DNA of 64,000 nt from Acidobacteriota bacterium. GTDB taxonomy: Bacteria > Acidobacteriota > Terriglobia > Acidiferrales > UBA7541. The stretch covers positions 1 through 64,000 of the forward strand of contig JAKBLM010000007.1 of the NCBI GenBank assembly GCA_021832085.1, written 5' to 3'. Numbering within the stretch: position 1 is the first letter of the stretch; each line of letters opens with the position of its first letter. Made by a program: the position numbers and the translations under genes. The notes under the pieces were generated by a model. The model did no database searches and was not told where the DNA came from. It was given only the letters and a program-made list of their open reading frames with translations. This document shows positions 8,559-18,707 of the stretch, piece by piece.

Positions 8559-9712
8559 AGCATGAAGTAAAGAAATCCTGGAGATTGCCCGCCGCGGCGG
8601 CCGCCGTGCTCATGCTGGCCGCAGGCGTCGCCTGCGGACGCCGGGTCGACCCGCCGCCGAAGTTCCCTCCGCCGCTCGTGGAAGTGGCCCCGGTCGTTCA
8701 AAAGAACGTGCCGGTCTACGGCGAATGGGTGGGAACGCTCGAAGGCTTCCTCAACGCGAACATCCAGCCGCAAGTCACCGGCTATCTGATTCGCCAGGAT
8801 TATCACGAGGGCAGCCTGGTGCGGAAAGACCAGGTGCTCTTTCAGATTGATCCTCGCCCCTTCAAGGCCGTGCTCGACCAGGCCAAGGGCCAGCTGGCCC
8901 AGGCGGAGGCCAATCTGGCCAAGGACACTCTCGACGTCAATCGCGATATTCCCGAGGCCAAAGCTCACGCCATTCCCCAGAGCCAGCTCGATAACGACCG
9001 CCAGGCGCAACTGGCCGCAAAAGCGACGGTCGAGGCGGACAAGGCGGCGGTGGAAACAGCCGCTCTGAACCTGGGCTACACCAAGGTTCGTTCGCTCATC
9101 GGCGGCATCGCCGGCATCACCACTACACAGGTCGGCAACCTCGTCGGGCCCTCCAGCGTGCTCACCGCGGTTTCCCAAGTGAATCCGATCAAGGTCTATT
9201 TCCCGATCAGCGAGCAGGAATATATGCGCATCGCCGGCCGGATCGCGCCCGGCGCGGTCGATCTGCTCTCGCGCGACTCGCCCATCCCCTTGCAACTGAT
9301 CCTTCCCGGCGGCGAGACGTATCCCTTTCACGGCCGGATCCTCTTCGCCGACCGGCAGGTGAATCCGCAAACGGGCACCATCAACATCGTCGGCGCCTTC
9401 CCGAATCCGCGGGACATTTTGCGGCCGGGACTGAATGTGCGAGTCCGCGCCCTGACCGAAATCCTGAAAGGGGCGTTGCTCGTGCCGCAGTCGGCGGTGA
9501 CGCAACTGCAGGGCAGTTACCAGGTCACCCTCCTGGGCCCGGGCAACCGCGCTCAGCTTCGCACAGTCGGCGTAGGGCCCATGTACGGCCAGCTATGGGT
9601 CATCACCAGCGGGCTCAAGCTCGGCGACCAGGTGATTGCCCAGGGAGCGCAAAAGGTGCGGGAAGGCGAGCCGGTGAGGCCGGAGCCCTACCACCCGATG
9701 GAGAGCAAGTAA
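8555..9712 (+). CDS. RND efflux periplasmic adaptor (MFP, AcrA/MexA type)
   Basis: A 385-aa membrane-fusion protein linking the RND pump to the outer-membrane channel. An export helix ends at 'MLAAGVACG', so Cys27 could be lipidated although the lipobox is imperfect. A lipoyl/barrel-sandwich half is seen at 'ANIQPQVTGYLIRQDYHEGS', and a coiled-coil hairpin at about 110-175. The second lipoyl half 'VRSLIGGIAGITTTQVGNLV' and a beta-barrel domain follow. Start: the TTG at 8555 overlaps the TetR stop in 'ttga' and sits 9 nt after 'ggagg' (8541-8545). The nearby ATG at 8562 is out of frame. This is tight translational coupling. Confidence 0.93.
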   Translation: MKHEVKKSWRLPAAAAAVLMLAAGVACGRRVDPPPKFPPPLVEVAPVVQKNVPVYGEWVGTLEGFLNANIQPQVTGYLIRQDYHEGSLVRKDQVLFQIDPRPFKAVLDQAKGQLAQAEANLAKDTLDVNRDIPEAKAHAIPQSQLDNDRQAQLAAKATVEADKAAVETAALNLGYTKVRSLIGGIAGITTTQVGNLVGPSSVLTAVSQVNPIKVYFPISEQEYMRIAGRIAPGAVDLLSRDSPIPLQLILPGGETYPFHGRILFADRQVNPQTGTINIVGAFPNPRDILRPGLNVRVRALTEILKGALLVPQSAVTQLQGSYQVTLLGPGNRAQLRTVGVGPMYGQLWVITSGLKLGDQVIAQGAQKVREGEPVRPEPYHPMESK

Positions 9713-9715
9713 GCC

Positions 9716-12700
9716 ATGTCCCGCTTTTTCATTCGCCGCCCCATTGTCGCCATCGTGATTGCCATTCTCACGGTGTTCGTCGGGGCCCTCACCATTCTTC
9801 GCCTGCCGATTGCCCAGTTCCCGGACATCGTTCCGCCGGAAGTCATGATTCGCGCCACCTTCGTCGGCGCGGACGGGCGAACGATCGCCCAGTCGGTCGC
9901 CACGCCGATCGAGGAAGAGATGAGCGGCGTCGACAACATGAACTACATGTATTCGCTCAGCTCCACCTCGAACAGCCAGATGAGCATGACGGTCGATTTC
10001 GCCGTCGGCACCGACCCGAATACCGACCTGATTCTCAGCCAGATGCGCGAAACGCAGGCTGCCCCCCAGATACCGTCGGAAGTCTCCCGCTACGGGCTCA
10101 TCACCCAGAAGTCGCTCACCTCGCCCTTGATGCTCGTCGCCCTGGACTCGCCCCACGACACCTACAGCGCCCAGTTCCTCGCCAATTACGCCTATATCAA
10201 CCTGCTCGACCCGATCACCCGCCTGCACGGCATCGGCAACGTCCAGGTCTTCGGCTCCGGCCAATACGCGATGCGGATCTGGCTCGACCCGAACAAGATG
10301 ACCAAGCTCGGCGTAACCGTCTCCGACGTCGTGGATGCCGTCGAGGCGCAAAACACCGTTAATCCGGCCGGCCAGATTGGCGCCGAGCCCGCTCCGCCGG
10401 GCCAGCAACTCACCTTTCCCGTCCTGGCGCAAGGCCGCCTGGTGACCCCGCAGCAGTTCGGCAACATCATCGTTCGTGAGACGCCAAACGGCGGAATCGT
10501 TCGCGTAAAGGACATCGGCAAGGTCGAGCTCGGTACGCAGTTTTACAACCTCAAGGGCCGCTTGAACGGCAAGCCCAGCGCCATCATCGCGCTCTACCAG
10601 CTTCCCGGCTCGAACGCCGTGGACGACGCCCGCGAAGTTCGTGACTTCATGGCAAAGGCGAAGGCGGAATTTCCGCCCGACATGAGCTACGCGGTTTCCC
10701 TCGATCAGACCCTTTCCGTGTCCGAGGGCATGAAGGAAATCCTGATCACGCTCGCCATCGCGCTGGCGCTGGTTATTTTCGTTGTCTATCTCTTCCTGCA
10801 AAACTGGCGCGCGACGCTGATCCCGCTCCTGGCCGTTCCCGTTTCCCTGGTCGGTACGTTCATCTTGTTCCCGCTGATCGGCTTCTCGATCAACACGCTA
10901 TCCATGTTCGCGATGGTGTTGGCGATCGGCCTCGTCGTCGACGACGCCATCGTCGTCGTCGAGGGCGTCCAGCGCCACATCGAGGAAGGGCTCGCCCCGC
11001 GCGACGCCGCCCGCGCCGCCATGGACGAGCTTTCCGGTCCCGTCGTCGGCATCGCGCTGGTGCTCGCCTCGGTGTTCGTTCCGACGGCGCTGATTCCCGG
11101 CATCACCGGCCGCCTCTATCAGCAGTTCGCCGTCACGATCGCCGTCTCGGTGGTGATCTCCGCATTCAACGCGCTCAGCCTGAGCCCGGCGCTCGCCGGC
11201 CTGCTCCTGCGCCCCCGGAAGCCCGGTCGCGGCCCGCTCGCCCTGTTCTTCGGCTGGTTCAATCGGACGTTCAATCATGGGTCGAACCTCTACATCCGCG
11301 TCTCCCGGCAGTTGATCCGCAAGAGCGTGGTCGCCATGATTTTGCTCGCCCTGTTTTTCGGCGCCGCGGCGTTCCTCGGCGAGCACCTGCCGACCAGCTT
11401 CCTGCCGAACGAGGATTACGGCTACATGTTCGTGAACCTGCAACTGCCGAACGATGCCTCGCTCCAGCGCACCAGCGCCGTCGCGCACAAGGTCGAGCAA
11501 ATCGTCATGAAAACCCCCGGCGTGCGCTACGTCACCAGCGTCATCGGCTTCAGCCTTCTCAGCACCGTGCAGGCGCCCAATTCCGCCTTCTTCTTCGTCC
11601 GCCTCCAGCCCTGGAGCCAGCGCACCAAAATGAGCGAGACGGTCTGGGCCATTGAAGCGCGCCTCAACGCCGAGCTGAGCAGCCTGCCCCAGGCCACTGC
11701 CTTCACCTTTGCGCCGCCGGCAATTCCGGGCGTCGGCACCGCGGGCGGATTCACGTTCGTTCTCGAGGACCGCGCCGGCAAGGGCATTTCCTACCTCTCC
11801 GCCAATCTCGGCAAATTCATGGCCGCGGCCCGCAAGCAACCGGAAATCGGTTCAATCTTCTCCACTTTCGTTCCCAACATGCCGGAAAAATTCGCGCGGG
11901 TGGACCGGGCGGAAGCGATGAAAATGGGCGTGCCGCTCCCCGATCTTTACACGACGCTTCAGGCCTACCTCGGCGGCATCTTCGTCAACTATTTCAACCG
12001 CTTCGGCCGCCAGTGGCAGGTCTACGTCGAGGGCGGCCCGAAATACCGATCCAAGCCGAGCGACCTCAGCGAGTTCTACGTCCGCAACGATTCCGGCCAG
12101 ATGGTCCCGCTCTCCGCGCTCGTGAAATTCAAATCCATGCTCGGCCCGCAATTCGTGATGCATTACAACGAATTCGACTCCGCCGAGATCACCGGCACGG
12201 CCGCGCCCGGCTACAGCTCCGACCAGGTCACCGCCGCGCTTGAGAAGGTGTTCAAGCAAACCATGCCGCCCGGCATGGGTTACGGCTTCATGGGAATGTC
12301 CTACCAGGAGCAAAAAGCCGCTCAAGGCGTTTCCGCGACGCAGATCTTCGGCATGTCGCTGCTCTTCGTCTTCCTGATTCTCGCCGCGCTCTACGAAAGC
12401 TGGAGCCTGCCTTTCAGCGTGCTCTTGAGCACGCCGGTCGCCGTCTTCGGCGCCTTCGGCGTGCTGTTGCTCCGGCGCATGTACGTGGCTCACTTCTATC
12501 CGCCCTACATGCAACACATCACCAACGACGTCTATTCCCAGATCGGCCTCGTCATGCTGATCGGCCTGGCGGCCAAGAACGCCATCCTGATCGTCGAGTT
12601 CGCCAAGAAACAGTACGAACAAGGCAAGTCGCTTACCGAGGCCGCTCTCGGCGGTGCCCGCCTCCGTCTTCGGCCGATCCTGATGACCTCGTTCGCCTTC

Positions 12701-12919
12701 ATCCTCGGCGTCGTGCCGCTGTGGGTCGCCAGCGGCACGGGTTCCATTTCCCGGCAGATTATGGGCACCACAGTGATCGGCGGGATGCTGGCCGCCACGG
12801 TTATCGGCATCTTCTTCGTTCCGGCGATCTTTTATGTCGTCGAGCGCATCTCGGGCGCCAGGCGCACGGTGCCGGCCGCCGAACTCGCGACAGGCGAAGC
12901 CTCGGGCAAAGGTGATTGA
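9716..12919 (+). CDS. RND multidrug efflux transporter (AcrB/HAE1 type)
   Basis: A 1067-aa inner-membrane proton/drug antiporter. The N-terminus 'SRFFIRRPIVAIVIAI' begins TM1. The proton-relay pair is in TM4 as 'GLVVDDAIVVVE' (about 403-414). Two large periplasmic porter loops and a second six-helix half ending 'GLAAKNAILIVEFAKKQYEQ' and 'MTSFAFILGVVPLWVASGTG' are in place. Length and layout are complete for the family. It begins 3 nt after the adaptor stop and ends 4 nt before the channel gene. Substrates are unknown; regulation is expected from the TetR gene at the head of the operon. Confidence 0.97.
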   Translation: MSRFFIRRPIVAIVIAILTVFVGALTILRLPIAQFPDIVPPEVMIRATFVGADGRTIAQSVATPIEEEMSGVDNMNYMYSLSSTSNSQMSMTVDFAVGTDPNTDLILSQMRETQAAPQIPSEVSRYGLITQKSLTSPLMLVALDSPHDTYSAQFLANYAYINLLDPITRLHGIGNVQVFGSGQYAMRIWLDPNKMTKLGVTVSDVVDAVEAQNTVNPAGQIGAEPAPPGQQLTFPVLAQGRLVTPQQFGNIIVRETPNGGIVRVKDIGKVELGTQFYNLKGRLNGKPSAIIALYQLPGSNAVDDAREVRDFMAKAKAEFPPDMSYAVSLDQTLSVSEGMKEILITLAIALALVIFVVYLFLQNWRATLIPLLAVPVSLVGTFILFPLIGFSINTLSMFAMVLAIGLVVDDAIVVVEGVQRHIEEGLAPRDAARAAMDELSGPVVGIALVLASVFVPTALIPGITGRLYQQFAVTIAVSVVISAFNALSLSPALAGLLLRPRKPGRGPLALFFGWFNRTFNHGSNLYIRVSRQLIRKSVVAMILLALFFGAAAFLGEHLPTSFLPNEDYGYMFVNLQLPNDASLQRTSAVAHKVEQIVMKTPGVRYVTSVIGFSLLSTVQAPNSAFFFVRLQPWSQRTKMSETVWAIEARLNAELSSLPQATAFTFAPPAIPGVGTAGGFTFVLEDRAGKGISYLSANLGKFMAAARKQPEIGSIFSTFVPNMPEKFARVDRAEAMKMGVPLPDLYTTLQAYLGGIFVNYFNRFGRQWQVYVEGGPKYRSKPSDLSEFYVRNDSGQMVPLSALVKFKSMLGPQFVMHYNEFDSAEITGTAAPGYSSDQVTAALEKVFKQTMPPGMGYGFMGMSYQEQKAAQGVSATQIFGMSLLFVFLILAALYESWSLPFSVLLSTPVAVFGAFGVLLLRRMYVAHFYPPYMQHITNDVYSQIGLVMLIGLAAKNAILIVEFAKKQYEQGKSLTEAALGGARLRLRPILMTSFAFILGVVPLWVASGTGSISRQIMGTTVIGGMLAATVIGIFFVPAIFYVVERISGARRTVPAAELATGEASGKGD

Positions 12920-12923
12920 TGGC

Positions 12924-14318
12924 ATGAAAAAGTTCGCATTTGTGATCTTCGTGGTGGCCCTCGCCCTGCTGGCCGGCTGCATGGTCGGTCCTAATTACAA
13001 GCGGCCCGCCGTCAGCGTTCCCAAGGTCTATCGGGGAGAGGTGAAGCCGGCGAGCGTGGCGCCTTCGATCGGCACCGAGAAATGGTGGCAAGTGTTTCGC
13101 GACCCGGTGCTCGACAAGCTGATTCACACCGCCGTGCTGCAGAATTACAACGTCCGCATCGCCGCCGCTCGCGTCCTGCAGGCGCAGGCCGAGCTCGGCA
13201 TCACCCGTGCCAACCAGTATCCTTTCGCCAGCGCCAGCGCGGGAGTTTTCAGCGAGCGGAATCCGAAAATTTCCAAGGTCTTTCCCTCTTACGAAGTCAA
13301 CGCCGGCCACCTGAGCCTTTCGGCGATCTGGGACCTGGACTTCTGGGGGAAATACCGCCGGGAAACGCAGGCCGCGCAAGCCAGCCTGCTCGCCACCGAG
13401 TGGGGCCAGCGCGCAGTGCTCTCGTCGGTGGTGGCGAGCGTGGCGGCGGCCTATTTTCAGCTCCGCTCCCTCGACGCCCAGCTCGCCATCGCCCAGCGCA
13501 CCCTGGCCACGCGTCAGGAGTCGCTGAAGCTCACCGAGCTGCTCGAAAAACACGGCTCATCGTCGCAGCTGGCGGTGAGCGAGGCGCAGCAGCTCGTCTA
13601 CACGGCTTCCGAATCGATTCCCGATCTCCAGCGCCAGATCGAGCAGCAGGAAAATCTCTTGAGCATCCTGCTCGGCGAAAATCCCGGCCCGATTCCCCGC
13701 GGCCAGCTGATTACCGAGCAGCCGGAGCCGGCGACCGTTCCCGCCGGCCTTCCGTCGCAATTGCTCGAGCGCCGGCCCGATATTGTCGAGGCGGAAGCCA
13801 ACCTGATCGCGGCCAACGCCAATATCGGCGTGCTGAAAGCCTCGCTCTTTCCCGATATTTCCCTGACGGGAACGGGCGGATACGAAAGCTATGCGCTGAA
13901 CCGGCTGATCACTTCCCCGTCGGAACTGTGGAATGCCGCCGTGAACGTGACCCAGCCGGTTTTCGCGGCCGGTGCGCTCCGCGCGGGCGTGCGCCTGGCC
14001 AAGGCCCAGTGGCAGGAGATGGTGCTCACCTATCGCCAAACCATTCAGAACGCTTTCGAGCAGGTTTCCAACGCCCTCATCGCCTACCAGAAGGATCGCG
14101 AATACCTCGAGGAGCAGCAAAAGCTGGTCGATGCCGCGCGCAAGAGCGACCAGCTCTCCATGGTCCTCTATCGAAACGGCGGCGCTAGTTATTTGCAGGT
14201 CCTGGCCACCGAGACGCTCTACTTCTCGGCGGAACTCAACCTCGTCCAGGCCCAGGACAACGTCCGCCTCTCGCTCGTCCAGCTCTACCAAGCCCTAGGC
14301 GGCGGCTGGCAGCAGTAG
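12924..14318 (+). CDS. Outer-membrane efflux channel lipoprotein (TolC/NodT type)
   Basis: A 464-aa outer-membrane factor. The signal peptide ends in a clean lipobox, 'LLAGC', with Cys at about residue 16, followed by the NodT hallmark 'MVGPNYKRPAV'. Two outer-membrane-efflux repeats of long helices and beta strands follow. Typical pieces are 'NYNVRIAAARVLQAQAELG' and 'LPSQLLERRPDIVEAEANLI', the latter being a strongly conserved NodT signature. I chose ATG at 12924; the frame is open further upstream inside the pump gene but would hide the lipobox. It is the last gene of the TetR-MFP-RND-OMF operon. Confidence 0.95.
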   Translation: MKKFAFVIFVVALALLAGCMVGPNYKRPAVSVPKVYRGEVKPASVAPSIGTEKWWQVFRDPVLDKLIHTAVLQNYNVRIAAARVLQAQAELGITRANQYPFASASAGVFSERNPKISKVFPSYEVNAGHLSLSAIWDLDFWGKYRRETQAAQASLLATEWGQRAVLSSVVASVAAAYFQLRSLDAQLAIAQRTLATRQESLKLTELLEKHGSSSQLAVSEAQQLVYTASESIPDLQRQIEQQENLLSILLGENPGPIPRGQLITEQPEPATVPAGLPSQLLERRPDIVEAEANLIAANANIGVLKASLFPDISLTGTGGYESYALNRLITSPSELWNAAVNVTQPVFAAGALRAGVRLAKAQWQEMVLTYRQTIQNAFEQVSNALIAYQKDREYLEEQQKLVDAARKSDQLSMVLYRNGGASYLQVLATETLYFSAELNLVQAQDNVRLSLVQLYQALGGGWQQ

Positions 14319-14342
14319 CCGCCCGGCCGCTGTGCCAGCTGG

Positions 14343-14392
14343 GTTTGTGTAGCACCGCCTCGTTTGTGTAGCGCCGTCCTTCAGGACGGCAC
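14343..14392 (+). repeat. Dispersed repeat family A (palindromic), copy 1
   Basis: Two adjacent 'tttgtgtagc.ccg' starts (14343 and 14364), the second continuing into a perfect hairpin gccgtcct-tc-aggacggc (14373-14390). Related elements lie at 35946-35972, 52152-52183 and 56402-56486. It sits between the convergent channel gene and the fusion gene, in a 307-bp region that holds no gene. It has no T-run, so it is not a standard terminator. Confidence 0.65.
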
Positions 14393-14547
14393 TTTGTCGA
14401 GACGGGCGACAAAGGCGCCAGGCCGAAAGCGCACCGCACAGCTGAGCGGTTGCTCGGCAAGTTGCCACACGAGCTGCGGGCGGGCCAGGCTCGCCGTCCT
14501 CTGCCGGCCTGGCTGTGCAGGTTCGCAGCTATATAAGTGACGCCGGC

Positions 14548-14611
14548 AGGGGCGCGTTTGAATCGCGGCTTCTGCGTCCCGGACGCGCTTACGGGACGCG
14601 CCCTTGCGGGT
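14548..14611 (+). repeat. Dispersed repeat family C, copy 2
   Basis: Matches 2808-2871 in the same orientation, sharing 'tctgcgtcccggacg' and flanking blocks. It lies just outside the 3' end of the fusion gene. Confidence 0.6.
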
Positions 14612-14625
14612 GCCGGTGGCGCGGG

Positions 14626-17600
14626 TCAACGCGCGAGAAAATCCTCCGCCAGTACGCGGTCGAGCGTGGCGACAAGGAAATCGGCGTCGTCGCGCGAGAA
14701 GGGAAGCGGCGGCTTGATTTTGACGACGTTGTGCAGCGGGCCGTCGGTCGAAAGCAGAACGCCGCATTCGCGCATGCGATTGATGATATAAGCGGCTTCC
14801 TCCGGCGCCGGCTCGAGCGTCTCGCGGTCGCGCACCAATTCGATCCCGAGAAAAAGCCCCAAGCCGCGCACGTCGCCGATCACCGCTTGCCGTTCCGCCA
14901 GTCGCCGCAGCCCGGCCATCAGGTACGCGCCCGTTTCGAGCGCATGAGCCTGCAGCTTCTCTTCGGCGATCACGTCGAGCACCGCGAGCCCGATGGCGCA
15001 GGAAACCGGATTTCCGCCGAACGTATTGAAATACTCCATGCCGTTGGCAAAGGCGGCGGCGATTTCCGGCGTTGTGACCACGGCGGCGAGCGGATGGCCG
15101 TTGCCGATCGGCTTGCCCATGGTAACGATGTCGGGCACCACGCCCTGCGTCTCGAATGCCCAAAAGTGGCTGCCCACGCGGCCGAAGCCGGTCTGCACCT
15201 CGTCGGCAATCGTGACGCCTCCAGCCCCGCGCACGTGCCGGTACGCTTCGCGGAGAAATCCCGGCGGCGGCACGATCTGGCCGCCGCAGCCGGGCAGGGA
15301 TTCGGCGATGAACGCGCTGAGTTTCTTGCCTTGCGCCTGGATTTCTTCGATCGCGCGCGCGACGTGGCCGGCGTATTTCGTTCCGGCTGAAGGATCGTCG
15401 CGCCGGTAGGGGCCCCGGTAATCGTCGGGCAGCGGCGCTTTGTGCACGTGCGGAGGAGCGCCCGCGCCCCCGGGCCCGTCGAATTTGTACGGGCTGATTT
15501 CGATGAGACCGGTGGTGTTGCCGTGATAGGCGGCGTCGAGCACGATCGTTTGCTTCGAGCCGGTGCGCGCGCGGGCCAGCCGCAGCGCCAACTCGTTCGC
15601 TTCGCTGCCCGAGCAGACGAAATAGCAGACGCGGAGCGGCGCGGGCAGCGTTTCGCTCAGCCGCCGCGCGTAGCGCACCAGTAGCGGGTGCAGGTAGCGC
15701 GTGTTCGTGTTCAGCACGGCCATCTGCCGCGCGCCCGCGCTCACCACACGGGGATGCGCGTGGCCCACATGCGCCACGTTGTTCACGCAATCGAGATACG
15801 GCCGGCCGCTCTCCTCGTAGAGCGTTTGCATCGATCCGCGCACAATTTCAAGCGGCTTGCGATAGGCGATGCTGAGTGAGGGTCCGATGCGCGCCGCGCG
15901 CTCGGCGAGAATTTCCTCGGCGTCTGGCACCGGCTTCTTGTTTCCGTCCGCGGCCGGGCTGAGCGCCGGAACCCGCGCGACGAGATTCGGATCGGGCGAA
16001 AGGCTCAGCCAGATTTCGCGCGCGTTTGCCGGCGCCACGCCGGGGAAATCGCCAGCGCGGCCGAGCATGTCGGCGATGATCTGGAAATGAAGGTGCGGCG
16101 GCCAGTTGCCGTTCACGGGGAAGTTGCCGATGCGGGCGATCTGCGCGCCTTGCCGCACGCGCATGCCCTCGCTCAGCCCGTCGAGCGAATCGAGGCTCAG
16201 ATGCCCGTAGAGCGTGAAAAATGTGAGCGAGCCGCCGGCGACGGTGTGTTGCAGGATGATTGCCGGGCCGTAATCGAACGGCGCGGCGTTGTTGCGGAAA
16301 CTGTGGACCACGCCGTCAAGCGGCGAGAAGACCGGTGTGCCCGCCGGCAGAAACAGGTCGAGCCCGATGTGAACTGTGCGCCACTCGGGCCCGTCGTTTC
16401 CGGGCCAGGCGAATGCGGGCGAGCGGTAGACGGCGCGCGGTTCGTTGTAGCGGCCGATGCCCACCTTGGCTCCGGCCCTTTTCATGCGCGCGAAAATCTC
16501 TTCGGTCCATCGGGCGACGTCGCTCGCTTCGGCCAGGTTTCCGTTTTCCAGGCTGCCGACGCCGAGATCGATGACGAGCGTGGGCTCGACGCGCGGATCG
16601 GGTTCCACCAGCTTGCCCAGCACCACGGCGTTTTCGTTTAGCCACGCGCCGATCGCCGCGCTCCGCGGGCATGGCGGCAACCCGCACGCGTGGCGAAACG
16701 CGTAGTGGGCGTAGCTGGGCGAAATGGAGGAAAGTCGCTCGATCAGTTGCCAGACCGGCGCTTCGCTGATGGTCAGATATTCGTTTTCCGGCATGGAGGC
16801 GCGCTGATAGGCGGAATTCACCACGCTGACGGCCAGCCGCGTCTCGATGAGCGGAAAGAGCAGCCGCAGCTCTTCTTCCGTGAGCGGGAATTCGGCGTGG
16901 TAACCGGCGACGACGTGCGCGGCGGCGGCGATCGGGTCCGGTTTGCCTAGCATCGCGTAGGCCGCGCCGACGGCAAGCTCGCCGAGGGTCACCGTCCGCA
17001 GCATGTCGCCGAAATCGACCACGCCGGCGACCCGTCGCGTCCACGCGTCGCCCGGACCCACGATCACGTTGTAATCGTTGGCGTCGTTGTAGATCACGCT
17101 ATGGCGCAGGCCGGCGAGCGCCGGGGCGATTTCGCGCTCGTAGCGCTCCAGGATGCGCTCGATTCTGCCGCGCCGAACGGAATCGGTGACGTAGCGCAGA
17201 TATTCGCGAATCCACGCGGCGCGTTCGAGGTCCCATTTCAGCTCGCGCGCAGCGGCGGGGTGATCAAATGTTTCGAGGGCGCGATCGATTGTGCCCAGCG
17301 CCGCGCCCAGGCTGCGCAACAGTTCGGGTGTGTGCGGCGAGCATTCGGCCAGCAGCTTGCCGGGAACGTAGCTCAGCAGGCGCAGGAAATGCGCTGCGCC
17401 GCCAGGAGCGGAAACACGGGGCATAACATCGCCGGCGCTGGTGCGAAGCAATCTGGGCAGCGCCAGCCCGGGTGCCGTGGCGGCCAGATGCTCGAGCGCG
17501 CGGTTTTGCAGGTCGAGCGTCTCTTCACGCTCGGTGGCATTCGCAATTTTGAGGACGAAGCGTTCGCCCGATTCCGCGGTGAGCAGGAAGTTCCGGTCGC

Positions 17601-17709
17601 GCTCGCTCGGCAACGAATGCGCCGTGGTGCGCAGGCCGTACCACTCGTGGGCCAGACGCTCGGCTTCGGCTTCGGTGAAGGCCGGCAATGGGAATGCGAT
17701 TTCGGGCAT
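14626..17709 (-). CDS. Three-domain fusion: APH/HYKK-like kinase, M23 peptidase fold, class III aminotransferase
   Basis: A 1027-aa protein. Domain 1 (about 25-340) is an aminoglycoside/choline/hydroxylysine-kinase fold with catalytic loop 'YNDANDYN' (Asp209) and Mg-binding 'VVDFGDM' (Asp232). Domain 2 (about 430-560) is an M23/LytM fold retaining the metal ligands: His447 and Asp451 in 'HIGLD', and His539/His541 in 'HLHF'. Domain 3 (about 600-1025) is a class III PLP enzyme with the Schiff-base lysine Lys866 in '[11 protein letters not shown]'. Animal homologues of domains 1 and 3 act in sequence: hydroxylysine or ethanolamine is phosphorylated, then removed by a phospho-lyase. A kinase-plus-lyase role for a small amino alcohol is therefore inferred. 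The M23 part is unexplained in a protein with no signal peptide. The gene stands alone and is convergent with the efflux operon. Confidence 0.9.
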   Translation of the reverse strand: MPEIAFPLPAFTEAEAERLAHEWYGLRTTAHSLPSERDRNFLLTAESGERFVLKIANATEREETLDLQNRALEHLAATAPGLALPRLLRTSAGDVMPRVSAPGGAAHFLRLLSYVPGKLLAECSPHTPELLRSLGAALGTIDRALETFDHPAAARELKWDLERAAWIREYLRYVTDSVRRGRIERILERYEREIAPALAGLRHSVIYNDANDYNVIVGPGDAWTRRVAGVVDFGDMLRTVTLGELAVGAAYAMLGKPDPIAAAAHVVAGYHAEFPLTEEELRLLFPLIETRLAVSVVNSAYQRASMPENEYLTISEAPVWQLIERLSSISPSYAHYAFRHACGLPPCPRSAAIGAWLNENAVVLGKLVEPDPRVEPTLVIDLGVGSLENGNLAEASDVARWTEEIFARMKRAGAKVGIGRYNEPRAVYRSPAFAWPGNDGPEWRTVHIGLDLFLPAGTPVFSPLDGVVHSFRNNAAPFDYGPAIILQHTVAGGSLTFFTLYGHLSLDSLDGLSEGMRVRQGAQIARIGNFPVNGNWPPHLHFQIIADMLGRAGDFPGVAPANAREIWLSLSPDPNLVARVPALSPAADGNKKPVPDAEEILAERAARIGPSLSIAYRKPLEIVRGSMQTLYEESGRPYLDCVNNVAHVGHAHPRVVSAGARQMAVLNTNTRYLHPLLVRYARRLSETLPAPLRVCYFVCSGSEANELALRLARARTGSKQTIVLDAAYHGNTTGLIEISPYKFDGPGGAGAPPHVHKAPLPDDYRGPYRRDDPSAGTKYAGHVARAIEEIQAQGKKLSAFIAESLPGCGGQIVPPPGFLREAYRHVRGAGGVTIADEVQTGFGRVGSHFWAFETQGVVPDIVTMGKPIGNGHPLAAVVTTPEIAAAFANGMEYFNTFGGNPVSCAIGLAVLDVIAEEKLQAHALETGAYLMAGLRRLAERQAVIGDVRGLGLFLGIELVRDRETLEPAPEEAAYIINRMRECGVLLSTDGPLHNVVKIKPPLPFSRDDADFLVATLDRVLAEDFLAR

Positions 17710-17855
17710 GGCAAACGCGGAAGACTCCGTTTCTTTGGGGCGGGCACGCGCACGCGCGATGCCCTCGAAACCGGACTATAGCACAGCGACGCGCGGCACA
17801 GGATTCTGTGCGCGCGGCAGGATGAAGCGTGTGCTAGGGGCAACCAGGGCGGAGC

Positions 17856-18683
17856 TTAGTAGGCGACTTTGCCGTGGAAAAGCATCTGCTTGACGTTGAA
17901 CTCGAACTGGATATTGCCGGCGGGGGGCGGCTGTCCAACCGGGCTGCCATTGCCAAAACTGTTGCTGAAGTGGATGTTCGAGTTCGTGACCTGGAGGGTA
18001 AGGGACTTATGGTTGGCACTAAGGATCGGTTCGTGATTCACCTTGCGCGGGAAAAAGAGGAAAAATGCCTGCTGGTTTCGCGGAGCCAGCTGGAAACGCG
18101 CCAGGCGGATGGTTTTTCCGTCCACGACCAGATAGGCCGAACGCCGGAGCTTTGCCGTAGTTTCCAGTTGCCAGCCCATGCTCAGTTCACTTTGCCAGGC
18201 GCCGACGTTGGTCCCATAGGTGACGCGAATCACGGTGTACTGGGGAAAGCGCCTGGCAAGGTAGCGGGCCGCGCTTTCGTTGACCGACTTCTTTTGCGCG
18301 GGAGACATCCGGTTGTAATGCGCCTGGATTTCCGCCAGCCGCACATCCGCCTCGCGTACGGGAAGGGCGGAAAAGAACTGCGCCCTGTAGGTGATGGTCA
18401 TGAGCGGCTGCCGGCCAGGGACAAGGCTTCCTTCCGCGCCGTTCGGCATCTCCGTGGCGCTGAAGGAATCGAGCTTTGTCCAAGGCGAACTCGTCAGGAT
18501 CTTGCGGCACTGGCTGGCCGACCAGTGGCGATAACTCTTCTTGTTCCAGAATTGGGCGAAAGCAGGTGAAGCAGCGGAGAAGAAAAGCAGGAGCGGGAGC
18601 ACAACTGGCCATCGGGCCCGGCCGCGCGCGAATCCCTTGCCGCCCATGGACGGAACAATAGTCCGGGCCAAGAAGCCTGTCAA
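17856..18683 (-). CDS. Exported protein of unknown function
   Basis: A 275-aa protein with an export signal at about 27-44 ('VVLPLLLFFSAASPAFAQ'). Just after it comes 'SASQCRKILTSSPW', an element I associate with acidobacterial exported proteins. The rest is beta-rich with no catalytic motif seen ('YLARRFPQYTVIRVTYG', 'TIRLARFQLAPRNQQAFFLF'). It ends with 'GNIQFEFNVKQML'. An alternative start is ATG at 18647, which would shorten the basic N-terminus. It lies 24 nt downstream of hemA on the same strand and may be read through from it. No function is assigned. Confidence 0.65.
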   Translation of the reverse strand: MTGFLARTIVPSMGGKGFARGRARWPVVLPLLLFFSAASPAFAQFWNKKSYRHWSASQCRKILTSSPWTKLDSFSATEMPNGAEGSLVPGRQPLMTITYRAQFFSALPVREADVRLAEIQAHYNRMSPAQKKSVNESAARYLARRFPQYTVIRVTYGTNVGAWQSELSMGWQLETTAKLRRSAYLVVDGKTIRLARFQLAPRNQQAFFLFFPRKVNHEPILSANHKSLTLQVTNSNIHFSNSFGNGSPVGQPPPAGNIQFEFNVKQMLFHGKVAY

Positions 18684-18707
18684 TTGGCGAGTCGTTTCGG
18701 GGTGTGG

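Noticed and set aside
9593..12982. Several long minus-strand frames opposite the RND pump
   Set aside because: They are shadows of the pump and channel genes, rich in His/Arg/Asp patterns with no recognisable fold.
14373..14390. Hairpin after the efflux operon as an intrinsic terminator
   Set aside because: No T-run follows, and the same hairpin recurs elsewhere with its own flanking sequence, so it was assigned to repeat family A.
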